Of a stretch of 5,245 nt of DNA, positions 1 to 5,190 are shown one piece after another. Positions within the stretch are counted from its first letter, which is position 1. Every line of letters starts with the position of its first letter. Under the pieces are notes generated by a model. That model did not search any database. It worked only from the letters and a program-made list of their open reading frames with translations, and was not told where the DNA came from. This stretch comes from an uncultured Lachnospiraceae bacterium (GTDB lineage: Bacteria; Bacillota; Clostridia; Lachnospirales; Lachnospiraceae): assembly GCA_910586955.1 (NCBI GenBank), contig CAJUMM010000137.1:1-5245 (forward strand), written 5' to 3'. Position numbers and translations under genes: made by a program.

Positions 1-62
1 CAGCTGGATAGAGCGTTTGGCTACGGACCAAAAGGTCGGGGGTTCGAATCCTCTCGCCCACG
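1..62 (+). tRNA. tRNA-Arg (anticodon ACG), 5' end missing
   Basis: This is the 3' part of a tRNA; the acceptor 5' strand and the start of the D arm lie before the window. The anticodon stem TTTGG (16-20) pairs with CCAAA (28-32) around the loop CTACGGA, giving anticodon ACG at 23-25, which reads arginine CGN codons after A34-to-inosine editing. The T arm is GGGGG (38-42), loop TTCGAAT (43-49) and CCTCT (50-54), with two G-T wobble pairs. The acceptor 3' strand CGCCCAC (55-61) is followed by discriminator G62. The next bases are TTGG, so CCA is not encoded and must be added after transcription. Confidence 0.95.
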
Positions 63-72
63 TTGGAAGAAG

Positions 73-112
73 AACGCAGGAAACCTTGGAAACAGGTGTT
101 CCTGCGTTTTTT
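73..112 (+). terminator. Intrinsic terminator of tRNA-Arg
   Basis: The arm AACGCAGGAA (73-82) pairs perfectly over 10 bp with TTCCTGCGTT (99-108). A further short inner helix, ACCT (83-86) with AGGT (94-97), closes the loop. The 3' arm runs straight into six T residues (107-112). It lies 10 nt after the tRNA discriminator base and before the next promoter, so it separates the tRNA transcript from the DUF1700 gene. Confidence 0.9.
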
Positions 113-125
113 GGCTGTGTTCCGG

Positions 126-154
126 TTGACAGGGAATCGGAAAGATCGTACAAT
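126..154 (+). promoter_or_regulatory. Sigma-A promoter for the DUF1700 gene
   Basis: A perfect -35 box TTGACA (126-131) is separated by 17 bp from the -10 box TACAAT (149-154), five of six consensus bases. Transcription should begin near 161, leaving a leader of about 36 nt before the ATG at 197. It sits directly after the tRNA-Arg terminator, which supports an independent transcription unit. Near-consensus boxes suggest strong expression by the housekeeping sigma factor. No operator-like palindrome is evident around it. Confidence 0.85.
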
Positions 155-196
155 CAATACCATATACCGGGAAGTTACAAAAACAGAGGAGATTTC

Positions 197-694
197 ATGA
201 ATAGAAATGAATTTATCAGTATCCTGCGGACGGTGCTGAGCGGAGAGGTTCCTCCTTCCGTGGTGGAGGACAATGTACATTATTACGATTCTTATATTTC
301 CCAGGAAATTGCAGGTGGGAAGAGTGAAAGGGAAGTTTTGGACTCCCTTGGGGATCCCCGTCTGATTGCAAAGACTATTGTGGACACCCAGGGAAACCAG
401 GGGGGTTATTACGGAAACGGCGGTGCTGCCTATACCCAGGAGCCTTCCCGGCGGGAGCGGAGCTTTCGCAAAGAAGAGAATCAAAAGGATGGCGGGGACT
501 GGAAGTACCACAGCCTGAATTTAAATACCTGGTATGGGCGGCTTTTGACGATTGTGGTTTTGATTCTGATCCTGGTGGTAGTGTTTACCATTGTGGGAGG
601 GATTCTCTCCTGGGTCCTTCCCGTTGTGATTCCGGTGCTCTTGATTGTGTGGGTCATCCGGATCTTTTTCGGCGGAGGCCCCGGCAGCCGGTAA
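197..694 (+). CDS. DUF1700 (HAAS) domain membrane protein
   Basis: This 165-aa protein is of the DUF1700/HAAS type, whose members are membrane proteins often encoded beside PadR-family regulators; the biochemical role is not established. Residues 1-65 are the recognisable domain: a helix ending in LSGEVPP, a YYDSYI segment (29-34), and GKSEREVLDSLGDPRLIAKTI (41-61, quoted in outline). Residues 66-110 form a polar Gly/Tyr-rich then charged linker. Two hydrophobic segments follow, at about 116-138 and 139-158, with a short GGGPGSR tail, so the N-terminal domain and linker are probably cytoplasmic. The frame is open upstream to position 17, but that would overlap the tRNA, its terminator and the promoter. 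The ATG at 197 has a good site, AGAGGAG (185-191), 5 nt away. No PadR gene lies immediately next to it; the upstream neighbour is a tRNA. It has its own promoter and appears monocistronic. Confidence 0.88.
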   Translation: MNRNEFISILRTVLSGEVPPSVVEDNVHYYDSYISQEIAGGKSEREVLDSLGDPRLIAKTIVDTQGNQGGYYGNGGAAYTQEPSRRERSFRKEENQKDGGDWKYHSLNLNTWYGRLLTIVVLILILVVVFTIVGGILSWVLPVVIPVLLIVWVIRIFFGGGPGSR

Positions 695-722
695 GGGAGT
701 AAAGGGAGTTCGCTTATATATA

Positions 723-754
723 GAAAAAAATGGAAAAATAATTCCCGTTTTTTC
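723..754 (+). terminator. Weak A/T-rich hairpin, possible terminator of the DUF1700 gene
   Basis: GAAAAAA (723-729) can pair with TTTTTTC (748-754), and inside it GGAA (732-735) pairs with TTCC (742-745), with a small internal loop between them. The 3' side is a run of six T. The helix is mostly A-T, so as a terminator it would be weak, although the symmetry would allow it to act in either direction. It overlaps the region just upstream of the presumed promoter of the next gene, so the inverted repeat could instead be a promoter element. Confidence 0.35.
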
Positions 755-763
755 TGCCATAAT
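755..763 (+). promoter_or_regulatory. Candidate extended -10 promoter for the 54-aa protein gene
   Basis: TGC followed directly by CATAAT (758-763) fits an extended -10 element (TGN next to a five-of-six -10 box). No convincing -35 box is found at 16-18 bp upstream; the region there is A-rich (about 733-742), which could act as an UP-like element. Transcription would start near 770 and give a leader of about 34 nt. The CATA core made me consider the sporulation sigma factors E and K, but the rest of their -10 consensus does not match well. Confidence 0.4.
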
Positions 764-803
764 AAGAGTGTAAAACTTATTTCAAGTTTAGGAGGAAACC
801 ATT

Positions 804-968
804 ATGGCAAACAATGCGAACAACGCAACCAACACCAGCAATGCAAGCAACGAGAGCAAAAACTACAGCAATTCTTCCAGCAAAAATTCTTCCGGCTCCA
901 AGAGCTCCACTTCCAAGAGCGCGAAGAATTCCAGCAAGAATGAGGGCAGCGAGAACTGCAATTACTAA
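804..968 (+). CDS. 54-aa Asn/Ser/Lys-rich low-complexity small protein
   Basis: I do not recognise a function. The protein starts MANNANNATN and is composed almost only of Asn, Ser, Lys and Ala, with a few Thr, Glu and Gly; two Tyr (21 and 54), one Cys (52) and no hydrophobic segment. The middle repeats a five-residue Ser/Lys pattern (NSSSK, NSSGSK, SSTSK, SAKNSSK). It should be intrinsically disordered, basic and cytoplasmic, with no signal peptide. That it is a real gene is supported by the strong site AGGAGG (790-795) 8 nt before the ATG, a strong terminator 16 nt after the TAA, and a plausible promoter. The frame is free of stops despite its odd composition. It ends in CNY, so a free Cys lies two residues from the C-terminus. 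It could be a stress- or spore-associated small protein, but it shows no resemblance to the alpha/beta small acid-soluble spore protein motif; any such role is speculation. Confidence 0.8.
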   Translation: MANNANNATNTSNASNESKNYSNSSSKNSSGSKSSTSKSAKNSSKNEGSENCNY

Positions 969-984
969 GCGGCAGAGCATGACG

Positions 985-1020
985 AGGCGGATCCCGGCAG
1001 GGGTCCGCTTTTCGGTTTTT
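985..1020 (+). terminator. Strong intrinsic terminator after the 54-aa protein gene
   Basis: GCGGATCCC (987-995) pairs with GGGGTCCGC (1000-1008) over 9 bp with one T-G wobble, around a four-base GGCA loop. Extension by A985-T1010 and G986-T1009 is possible. The T-rich tail TTTTCGGTTTTT (1009-1020) follows at once. It isolates the small gene from the operon that begins at 1091. Confidence 0.9.
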
Positions 1021-1031
1021 GAGAAGGGTCT

Positions 1032-1069
1032 TTCACACGATTGGGGAATAACGGCATATCTTATAGCAT
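1032..1069 (+). promoter_or_regulatory. Probable promoter region of the five-gene operon (boxes ambiguous)
   Basis: A promoter is expected between the terminator ending near 1020 and the gene at 1091. Two weak arrangements are possible: TTCACA (1032-1037, five of six) with CATATC (1055-1060) at 17 bp, or TTGGGG (1041-1046) with TAGCAT (1064-1069) at 17 bp. Neither is near consensus, so expression may be modest or need an activator. I cannot choose between them from sequence. Confidence 0.3.
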
Positions 1070-1090
1070 AAAAAAATAAAAGGTGAGGCT

Positions 1091-1429
1091 ATGGATTTTG
1101 AAACAATTTCCCCAGGCGAAATAGACGCTTATTTATTCCGGGAGGGCTATGTGGTTATTGATCTCAGGGAACCCCGGGATTTCCGGAAAGAGCATATTAA
1201 GGGGGCGGTCTGTATTCCCTATGAGGAGCTGGAGAACCGGGTGCGTTTCCTGAAAAGCCAGACTTTGGTTTTGTACTGTGAGCGGGGCGGCGCCAGCCTG
1301 ATGGCGGCAAAAGATTTGAGTGCAAAGGGGTATCGGGTGATCAGCATGATCGGCGGAATCCAGGCGTACAACGGAAGAAACCTGGAAAGTTATAACTTCG
1401 GATTGACAGGGGCGCCTAAGGCATATTAA
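1091..1429 (+). CDS. Single-domain rhodanese-like sulfurtransferase
   Basis: This 112-aa cytoplasmic protein is one rhodanese domain, the family that carries persulfide sulfur on an active-site cysteine. It shows the features in order: VVIDLREPRDF (21-31) with the CH2A-type D-x-R-E, then EHIKGAVCIPYEEL (34-47), then the active-site loop LYCERGGAS with Cys63, and finally GYRVISMIGGIQAY (80-93). The loop after Cys63 has the length of small sulfurtransferases, but the sixth loop position is Ala68 rather than the usual Arg or Ser, so thiosulfate may not be the natural donor. The start is set by AAGGTGAGG (1080-1088) close to the ATG. It is the first gene of the probable operon and lies 39 bp before the methyltransferase gene. 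The sulfur acceptor cannot be told from sequence; tRNA thiolation, detoxification and redox roles are all possible. Confidence 0.9.
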   Translation: MDFETISPGEIDAYLFREGYVVIDLREPRDFRKEHIKGAVCIPYEELENRVRFLKSQTLVLYCERGGASLMAAKDLSAKGYRVISMIGGIQAYNGRNLESYNFGLTGAPKAY

Positions 1430-1468
1430 GATAAATGGTATGGATATAAGATACGGAATGGAGACAGG

Positions 1469-2626
1469 ATGGAAACATTTGAGTTGATAGCGCCCTGCCA
1501 TTTTGGCCTGGAGGCGGTATTGAAGCGGGAGATACAGGATCTGGGATATGAGGTCAGCCTGGTGGAGGACGGCAAGGTAACGTTCATAGGCGACTCACAG
1601 GCTGTCTGCGATGCCAATGTGTTTCTCAGGACAGCGGAGCGGATTCTCTTAAAAGTAGGAAAATTCCGGGCAGAGACCTTCGATGAGTTGTTTGAAAATA
1701 TCAAAGATCTGCCTTGGGAGCGGTATATACCTGCGGACGGGCGGTTCTGGGTGACAAAAGCGGCTTCTGTGAAAAGCCGCCTGTTCAGTCCTTCGGATAT
1801 ACAGTCTATTGTGAAGAAGGCAGTGGTAGAGCGGCTGAAAATCCAGTATAAGATTAACTGGTTTCCGGAAGAAGGAGCGGAATATCCGATCCGTATTACA
1901 TTTCTCAAGGACGAGGCGACTGTGGGAATTGATACGTCGGGTATTTCCCTACATAAGCGCGGGTACCGGAAGCTGTCCAGCAAAGCGCCCATTACGGAGA
2001 CCCTTGCTGCAGCTTTGATTATGCTCACTCCCTGGAAGGGGGATCGGATTCTGGTGGATCCTTTCTGCGGCTGCGGGACCTTTCCCATTGAAGCGGCTAT
2101 GATGGCGGCTCAGATAGCGCCGGGGATGAACCGTTCCTTTACGGCGGAGGGATGGACAAACCTGATTAACCGGAAATGCTGGTACGAGGCTGTGACGGAA
2201 GCCGGGGATTTGCAGAAACTTGAGATTGAGACGGATATTCAGGGTTATGACATTGACGCATCCCAGGTGCGTTCTGCCAGGGAAAATGCCAGGGAAGCAG
2301 GGGTGGATCATCTGATTCATTTTCAGGCAAGGCCCGTGAGCGAATTGAACCATCCGAAGAAATACGGATTTTTGCTGACAAATCCGCCCTATGGGGAGCG
2401 TCTGGAAGAGAAGGAGAATCTTCCGGGGCTTTACCGGGAAATCGGGGAGGCCATGAAGCGTCTGGACAGCTGGTCCTGCTACCTGATTTCCGGTTATGAA
2501 GAGGCGGAGCGGTATATCGGCCGGAAGGCGGATAAGAACCGGAAGATTTACAATGGAATGCTGAAGACTTATTTTTATCAGTTTCCGGGACCGAAGCCTC
2601 CCAGGAGACAAAAGCAGGGGTTATGA
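1469..2626 (+). CDS. THUMP-domain class I SAM-dependent RNA methyltransferase (RlmL N-terminal half / YpsC type)
   Basis: This 385-aa cytoplasmic enzyme matches the N-terminal (RlmL) half of the E. coli fusion RlmKL, which makes m2G2445 in 23S rRNA, and the stand-alone Firmicutes form YpsC. Residues 1-155 hold the ferredoxin-like part and the THUMP RNA-binding domain, including FLRTAERILLKVG (52-64). Then comes the linker HKRGYRK (162-168) typical of the family. The Rossmann methyltransferase domain has motif I DPFCGCGT (197-204) for SAM binding and the catalytic motif IV NPPYGE (305-310), as in enzymes that methylate exocyclic amines of guanine or adenine. Length is full for the stand-alone form. 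The start has a modest site GGAG (1460-1463). The stop codon overlaps the next start in ATGA (2623-2626). The family is clear; the exact rRNA position in this organism is inferred from homology. Confidence 0.93.
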   Translation: METFELIAPCHFGLEAVLKREIQDLGYEVSLVEDGKVTFIGDSQAVCDANVFLRTAERILLKVGKFRAETFDELFENIKDLPWERYIPADGRFWVTKAASVKSRLFSPSDIQSIVKKAVVERLKIQYKINWFPEEGAEYPIRITFLKDEATVGIDTSGISLHKRGYRKLSSKAPITETLAAALIMLTPWKGDRILVDPFCGCGTFPIEAAMMAAQIAPGMNRSFTAEGWTNLINRKCWYEAVTEAGDLQKLEIETDIQGYDIDASQVRSARENAREAGVDHLIHFQARPVSELNHPKKYGFLLTNPPYGERLEEKENLPGLYREIGEAMKRLDSWSCYLISGYEEAERYIGRKADKNRKIYNGMLKTYFYQFPGPKPPRRQKQGL

Positions 2627-4002
2627 GAAAAGTAATGAAAAGGGCGGTCTTCCTCCTGTTTCTGGGCGTGTTCTGTGCGGCGGCCGGAGCAAAATTCCGG
2701 CAGCGTCTTATGCTGGAGAAGGCCTCCCCGGGGATGGAAGCGGTTTTCTTTGCCCGGTCTCTGGGGGAAGAGACAGAGCGGAAGCTGGAAGAGCTGGTTA
2801 TCCGGCATGAGAAAGAGGAGGTAGAATTACCTTCCTTCTACGACTACCGGGAGGAAGGACGGGCGGTGCCTGTGCGGAATCAGGGATTTTACGGCACCTG
2901 CTGGGCCTTTGCCTCTCTGACGGCTCTGGAGACAGCGCTGATGCCGGAGGAACTTAAGGATTTTTCCAGGGATCATTTAAATTACAACAACAGCTACTCT
3001 CTTTCTACGGAAGAGGGAGGTTCTTATATTATGGCGGTGGCTTATCTGGCGGCCTGGCAGGGGCCTGTCCTGGAGCAGGACGATCCTTACGGGGATAATT
3101 TTTCTCCGGAGGGACTCTCTGCGGTAAAACATGTGCAGAGCGTGCGGATGCCGGATCACAAGGATTATGAGGCTATCAAGGAGACGATCTATCTCTACAG
3201 CGGCGTGGAAAGTTCTCTCTATATGGATTTTGACAATCCTAATCAGGAGTCGGCTTTCTACAGCCGGGAACATGCCAGCTATTGTTACGCCGGGGATGCC
3301 CTTCCCAATCACGATATTGTGATCATCGGCTGGGACGACGGGTATCCGGCGGAAAATTTCAAGCTTCCGGTGGAGGGGGACGGTGCGTTTATCTGCCAGA
3401 ACAGCTGGGGAAAAGAGTTTGGGGACGGAGGAATTTTTTACGTGTCCTATTATGACGCAAACATCGGGACTTATAACCTGGCCTATACCCGGGTGGACGA
3501 TACGGACAATTATGATGCGGTTTACCAGTCGGACCTGTGCGGCTGGTCCGGGCAGATTGGCTATAATTCCGATACGGGCTATTTTGCCAATGTCTATGAG
3601 GCGGAAGGGACCCAGGAGATTCAAGCGGTGGGTTTCTATGCCACGGGAGGCGATACGGAATACCGGCTGGCGGTGATCCCGGATTTCCGGGATGAGGATT
3701 CCCTGAAAGATCTGCCCTACCTGCAGGGAGGGTATCTCCAGTACAGCGGATTTTATACTATAGAGCTGGAAGAGCCTGTGACGGTGAGGCCGGGACAAAA
3801 ATTTGCGGTGGCGGTCCGGATTACCACGCCGGAAGTGCTGTACCCCATTGCGGCGGAATTTGCAGCGGCGGATTTGAAGTCGGAGGTAGACTTAGAAGAT
3901 GGGGAAGGTTACATCAGTCCCAACGGGAAGAATTGGGAGAATGTGGAAGAGGGGCAGAACAGCAACCTGTGCCTGAAGGTTTATGCAAAGGAGCAGCCGT
4001 GA
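2623..4002 (+). CDS. Exported papain-like (C1A) cysteine protease with lectin-like domain
   Basis: This 459-aa protein begins with a signal peptide: charged start (MRKVMKR), hydrophobic core about 8-20, and a likely cleavage near the AAAGA stretch. Cys18 is not in a proper lipobox. A short pro-region of about 45 residues with charged helices precedes LPSFYDYRE (70-78), the usual start of the mature peptidase. All catalytic residues are present: oxyanion Gln87 and nucleophile Cys93 in NQGFYGTCWAFAS (86-98), His230 in NHDIVIIGW, and Asn260 in CQNSWG. The papain QGxCG cysteine is Tyr90, so that disulfide is absent. Residues from about 300 form a beta-rich region consistent with the lectin-like domain that follows C1 peptidases in clostridial proteins; C. 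difficile Cwp84 has the same order. Unlike Cwp84 there are no CWB2 cell-wall-binding repeats, LPXTG signal or C-terminal anchor, so it may be released or held by an uncleaved signal. It overlaps both neighbours by 4 nt. Substrate unknown. Confidence 0.9.
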   Translation: MRKVMKRAVFLLFLGVFCAAAGAKFRQRLMLEKASPGMEAVFFARSLGEETERKLEELVIRHEKEEVELPSFYDYREEGRAVPVRNQGFYGTCWAFASLTALETALMPEELKDFSRDHLNYNNSYSLSTEEGGSYIMAVAYLAAWQGPVLEQDDPYGDNFSPEGLSAVKHVQSVRMPDHKDYEAIKETIYLYSGVESSLYMDFDNPNQESAFYSREHASYCYAGDALPNHDIVIIGWDDGYPAENFKLPVEGDGAFICQNSWGKEFGDGGIFYVSYYDANIGTYNLAYTRVDDTDNYDAVYQSDLCGWSGQIGYNSDTGYFANVYEAEGTQEIQAVGFYATGGDTEYRLAVIPDFRDEDSLKDLPYLQGGYLQYSGFYTIELEEPVTVRPGQKFAVAVRITTPEVLYPIAAEFAAADLKSEVDLEDGEGYISPNGKNWENVEEGQNSNLCLKVYAKEQP

Positions 4003-4631
4003 AAGATATGGAGAGACGAATTATTTTTGCAACGGGAAATGAAGGGAAGATGAAAGAAATCCGCCTGATCCTTAAGGATTTGGGGCTGGAGATCCTGTCT
4101 ATGAAGGAGGCGGGTATTCAGGCGGATATACAGGAAGACGGTTCTACTTTCCAGGAAAATGCTGTGATTAAGGCCAAGGCCGTTATGGAACTTTCCGGGG
4201 CTGTTGTTCTGGCGGACGACTCCGGCCTGGAAGTGGATTATCTCAATAAGGAGCCGGGGATCTATTCCGCCCGCTATCTGGGGGAGGATACCTCCTACCG
4301 GATTAAGAATAAGAGCCTCATAGACCGCCTGGAAGGGGTTCCCAACGAGAAGCGGACCGCCCGCTTCGTGTGCGTCATAGCGGCAGCCCTGCCGGACGGA
4401 AGAGTCTTGACTACCCGTGGGACCGTTGAGGGAATCATAGGGTACGAGGAGCGGGGAGAGGGGGGCTTCGGCTATGATCCGATTTTTTATCTGCCGGAGT
4501 ACGGCTGTTCTACCGCAGAGCTTTCCATGGAAATGAAAAATAAGCTGAGCCACAGGGGCAAGGCTCTCCGGGCTATGAAGGAGCTGCTGCGGGAAGCCCT
4601 GGGAGCTGCAAAAGAGGAGAGGAACCCATGA
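3999..4631 (+). CDS. rdgB: XTP/dITP pyrophosphatase (RdgB/HAM1 family)
   Basis: This 210-aa cytoplasmic enzyme hydrolyses non-canonical purine triphosphates (dITP, ITP, XTP) to monophosphates and so keeps deaminated bases out of DNA and RNA. The family signatures are intact: ATGNEGK (11-17) for phosphate binding, LADDSGLEVD (71-80) with the catalytic and metal-binding Asp73/Asp74, PGIYSARY, GGFGYDPIF (155-163), and the base-recognition SHR (184-186). Length is normal for the family. I chose GTG at 3999 over the in-frame ATG at 4008: AAAGGAG (3987-3993) lies 5 nt from the GTG but 14 nt from the ATG, and the GTG forms a GTGA overlap with the preceding stop. The ATG start would give 207 aa with the same domain. 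The frame is open farther upstream to 3933, but that would overlap the protease by 70 nt and lacks support. It is followed by the phosphodiesterase gene, an arrangement common in Firmicutes. Confidence 0.95.
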   Translation: MKDMERRIIFATGNEGKMKEIRLILKDLGLEILSMKEAGIQADIQEDGSTFQENAVIKAKAVMELSGAVVLADDSGLEVDYLNKEPGIYSARYLGEDTSYRIKNKSLIDRLEGVPNEKRTARFVCVIAAALPDGRVLTTRGTVEGIIGYEERGEGGFGYDPIFYLPEYGCSTAELSMEMKNKLSHRGKALRAMKELLREALGAAKEERNP

Positions 4632-5113
4632 AGATTTTGATTGTCAGCGATACCCACGGAAGAGATGGGATGCTAAAGAGCGTGCTGGAGGATGTGAAGC
4701 CCATTGATATGCTGGTGCACTGCGGGGATGTGGAGGGCAGCGAGGATTATATCCGTGCCCTGGCAGGGTGCCCGGTTCATATGGTGGCGGGAAACAATGA
4801 TTTTTTCTGTGATCTTCCCAGAGAGGAGGAGTTCTTAATCGGGAAATACCGGGTGCTTCTCACCCATGGCCATTATTACTATATTACCATGGGCGCCCAG
4901 ATGATTAAGGAGGATGCCCGGGCCCGGGGCTTTGATATTGTCATGTTCGGCCATACTCACCGGCCGTTTCTGGAGCAGGACGGAGGCATTACGGTGCTGA
5001 ATCCCGGCAGCCTTTCTTTTCCCCGTCAGGAGGGCAGAAAGCCCAGCTATATGATAATGGAGCTGGATCGCCAGGGGGAGGCGCACTTTACGGTGAATTA
5101 TGTGAAACGGTAA
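4628..5113 (+). CDS. YfcE/YsnB-type metallophosphoesterase
   Basis: This 161-aa cytoplasmic protein is a small calcineurin-like phosphoesterase of the YfcE/MJ0936 group, which hydrolyse phosphodiesters with two divalent metals; the natural substrate is unknown. All metal-binding motifs are visible in order: SDTHG (Asp8, His10), CGDVEG (Asp34), GNND (Asn57, Asp58), THGH (His80, His82), and GHTHRP (His109, His111). NPGS near the C-terminus is also typical. Length is full. The start has the site GAGGAG (4614-4619) 8 nt before the ATG, and the ATGA overlap with the rdgB stop suggests coupled translation. In Bacillus subtilis the orthologue ysnB likewise follows the rdgB gene (ysnA), which supports the assignment. 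It is the last gene of the operon, with the next promoter beginning 8 nt after the TAA. Confidence 0.94.
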   Translation: MKILIVSDTHGRDGMLKSVLEDVKPIDMLVHCGDVEGSEDYIRALAGCPVHMVAGNNDFFCDLPREEEFLIGKYRVLLTHGHYYYITMGAQMIKEDARARGFDIVMFGHTHRPFLEQDGGITVLNPGSLSFPRQEGRKPSYMIMELDRQGEAHFTVNYVKR

Positions 5114-5121
5114 AAATTTGA

Positions 5122-5150
5122 TTGACATCCGGCTTTCCCTGTAGTAGAAT
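5122..5150 (+). promoter_or_regulatory. Sigma-A promoter for tRNA-Pro
   Basis: A perfect -35 TTGACA (5122-5127) and -10 TAGAAT (5145-5150, five of six) are separated by exactly 17 bp. Transcription should start near 5157, about 34 nt before the mature tRNA end at 5191, leaving a leader to be removed by RNase P. Such a near-consensus promoter is expected for a stable RNA. Confidence 0.85.
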
Positions 5151-5190
5151 ATATCTTGCGTTACGTAGAGAGCGCAGAGGTGAACAGCTT

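Noticed and set aside
17..196. Upstream in-frame extension of the DUF1700 gene starting inside the tRNA
   Set aside because: It would translate the tRNA, its terminator and the promoter; the ATG at 197 has a proper ribosome binding site and starts exactly at the conserved domain.
777..980. Minus-strand 67-codon frame antisense to the 54-aa gene, looking like a hydrophobic membrane peptide
   Set aside because: The hydrophobic residues are the complement of Asn, Ser and Ala codons (AAC gives Val, AGC gives Ala); it would have to initiate within the sense gene's terminator region and has no clear ribosome binding site.
814..1071. 85-codon plus-strand frame overlapping the small gene in another frame
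   Set aside because: It reads through the terminator hairpin, is a string of Thr, Arg and Ala from the repetitive codons, and lacks a ribosome binding site.
1426..2611. Two 220-codon minus-strand frames opposite the methyltransferase gene
   Set aside because: They are antisense shadows of a gene with complete THUMP and methyltransferase motifs, and their translations look like no family.
2671..2690. Lipoprotein signal at Cys18 of the protease
   Set aside because: The residues before Cys18 are Gly-Val-Phe, and a lipobox needs a small residue directly before the Cys; a signal peptidase I site nearby is more likely.
2977..3798. 273-codon minus-strand frame within the protease gene
   Set aside because: It is a shadow of a GC-rich gene with all catalytic motifs on the plus strand; its translation shows no recognisable domain.
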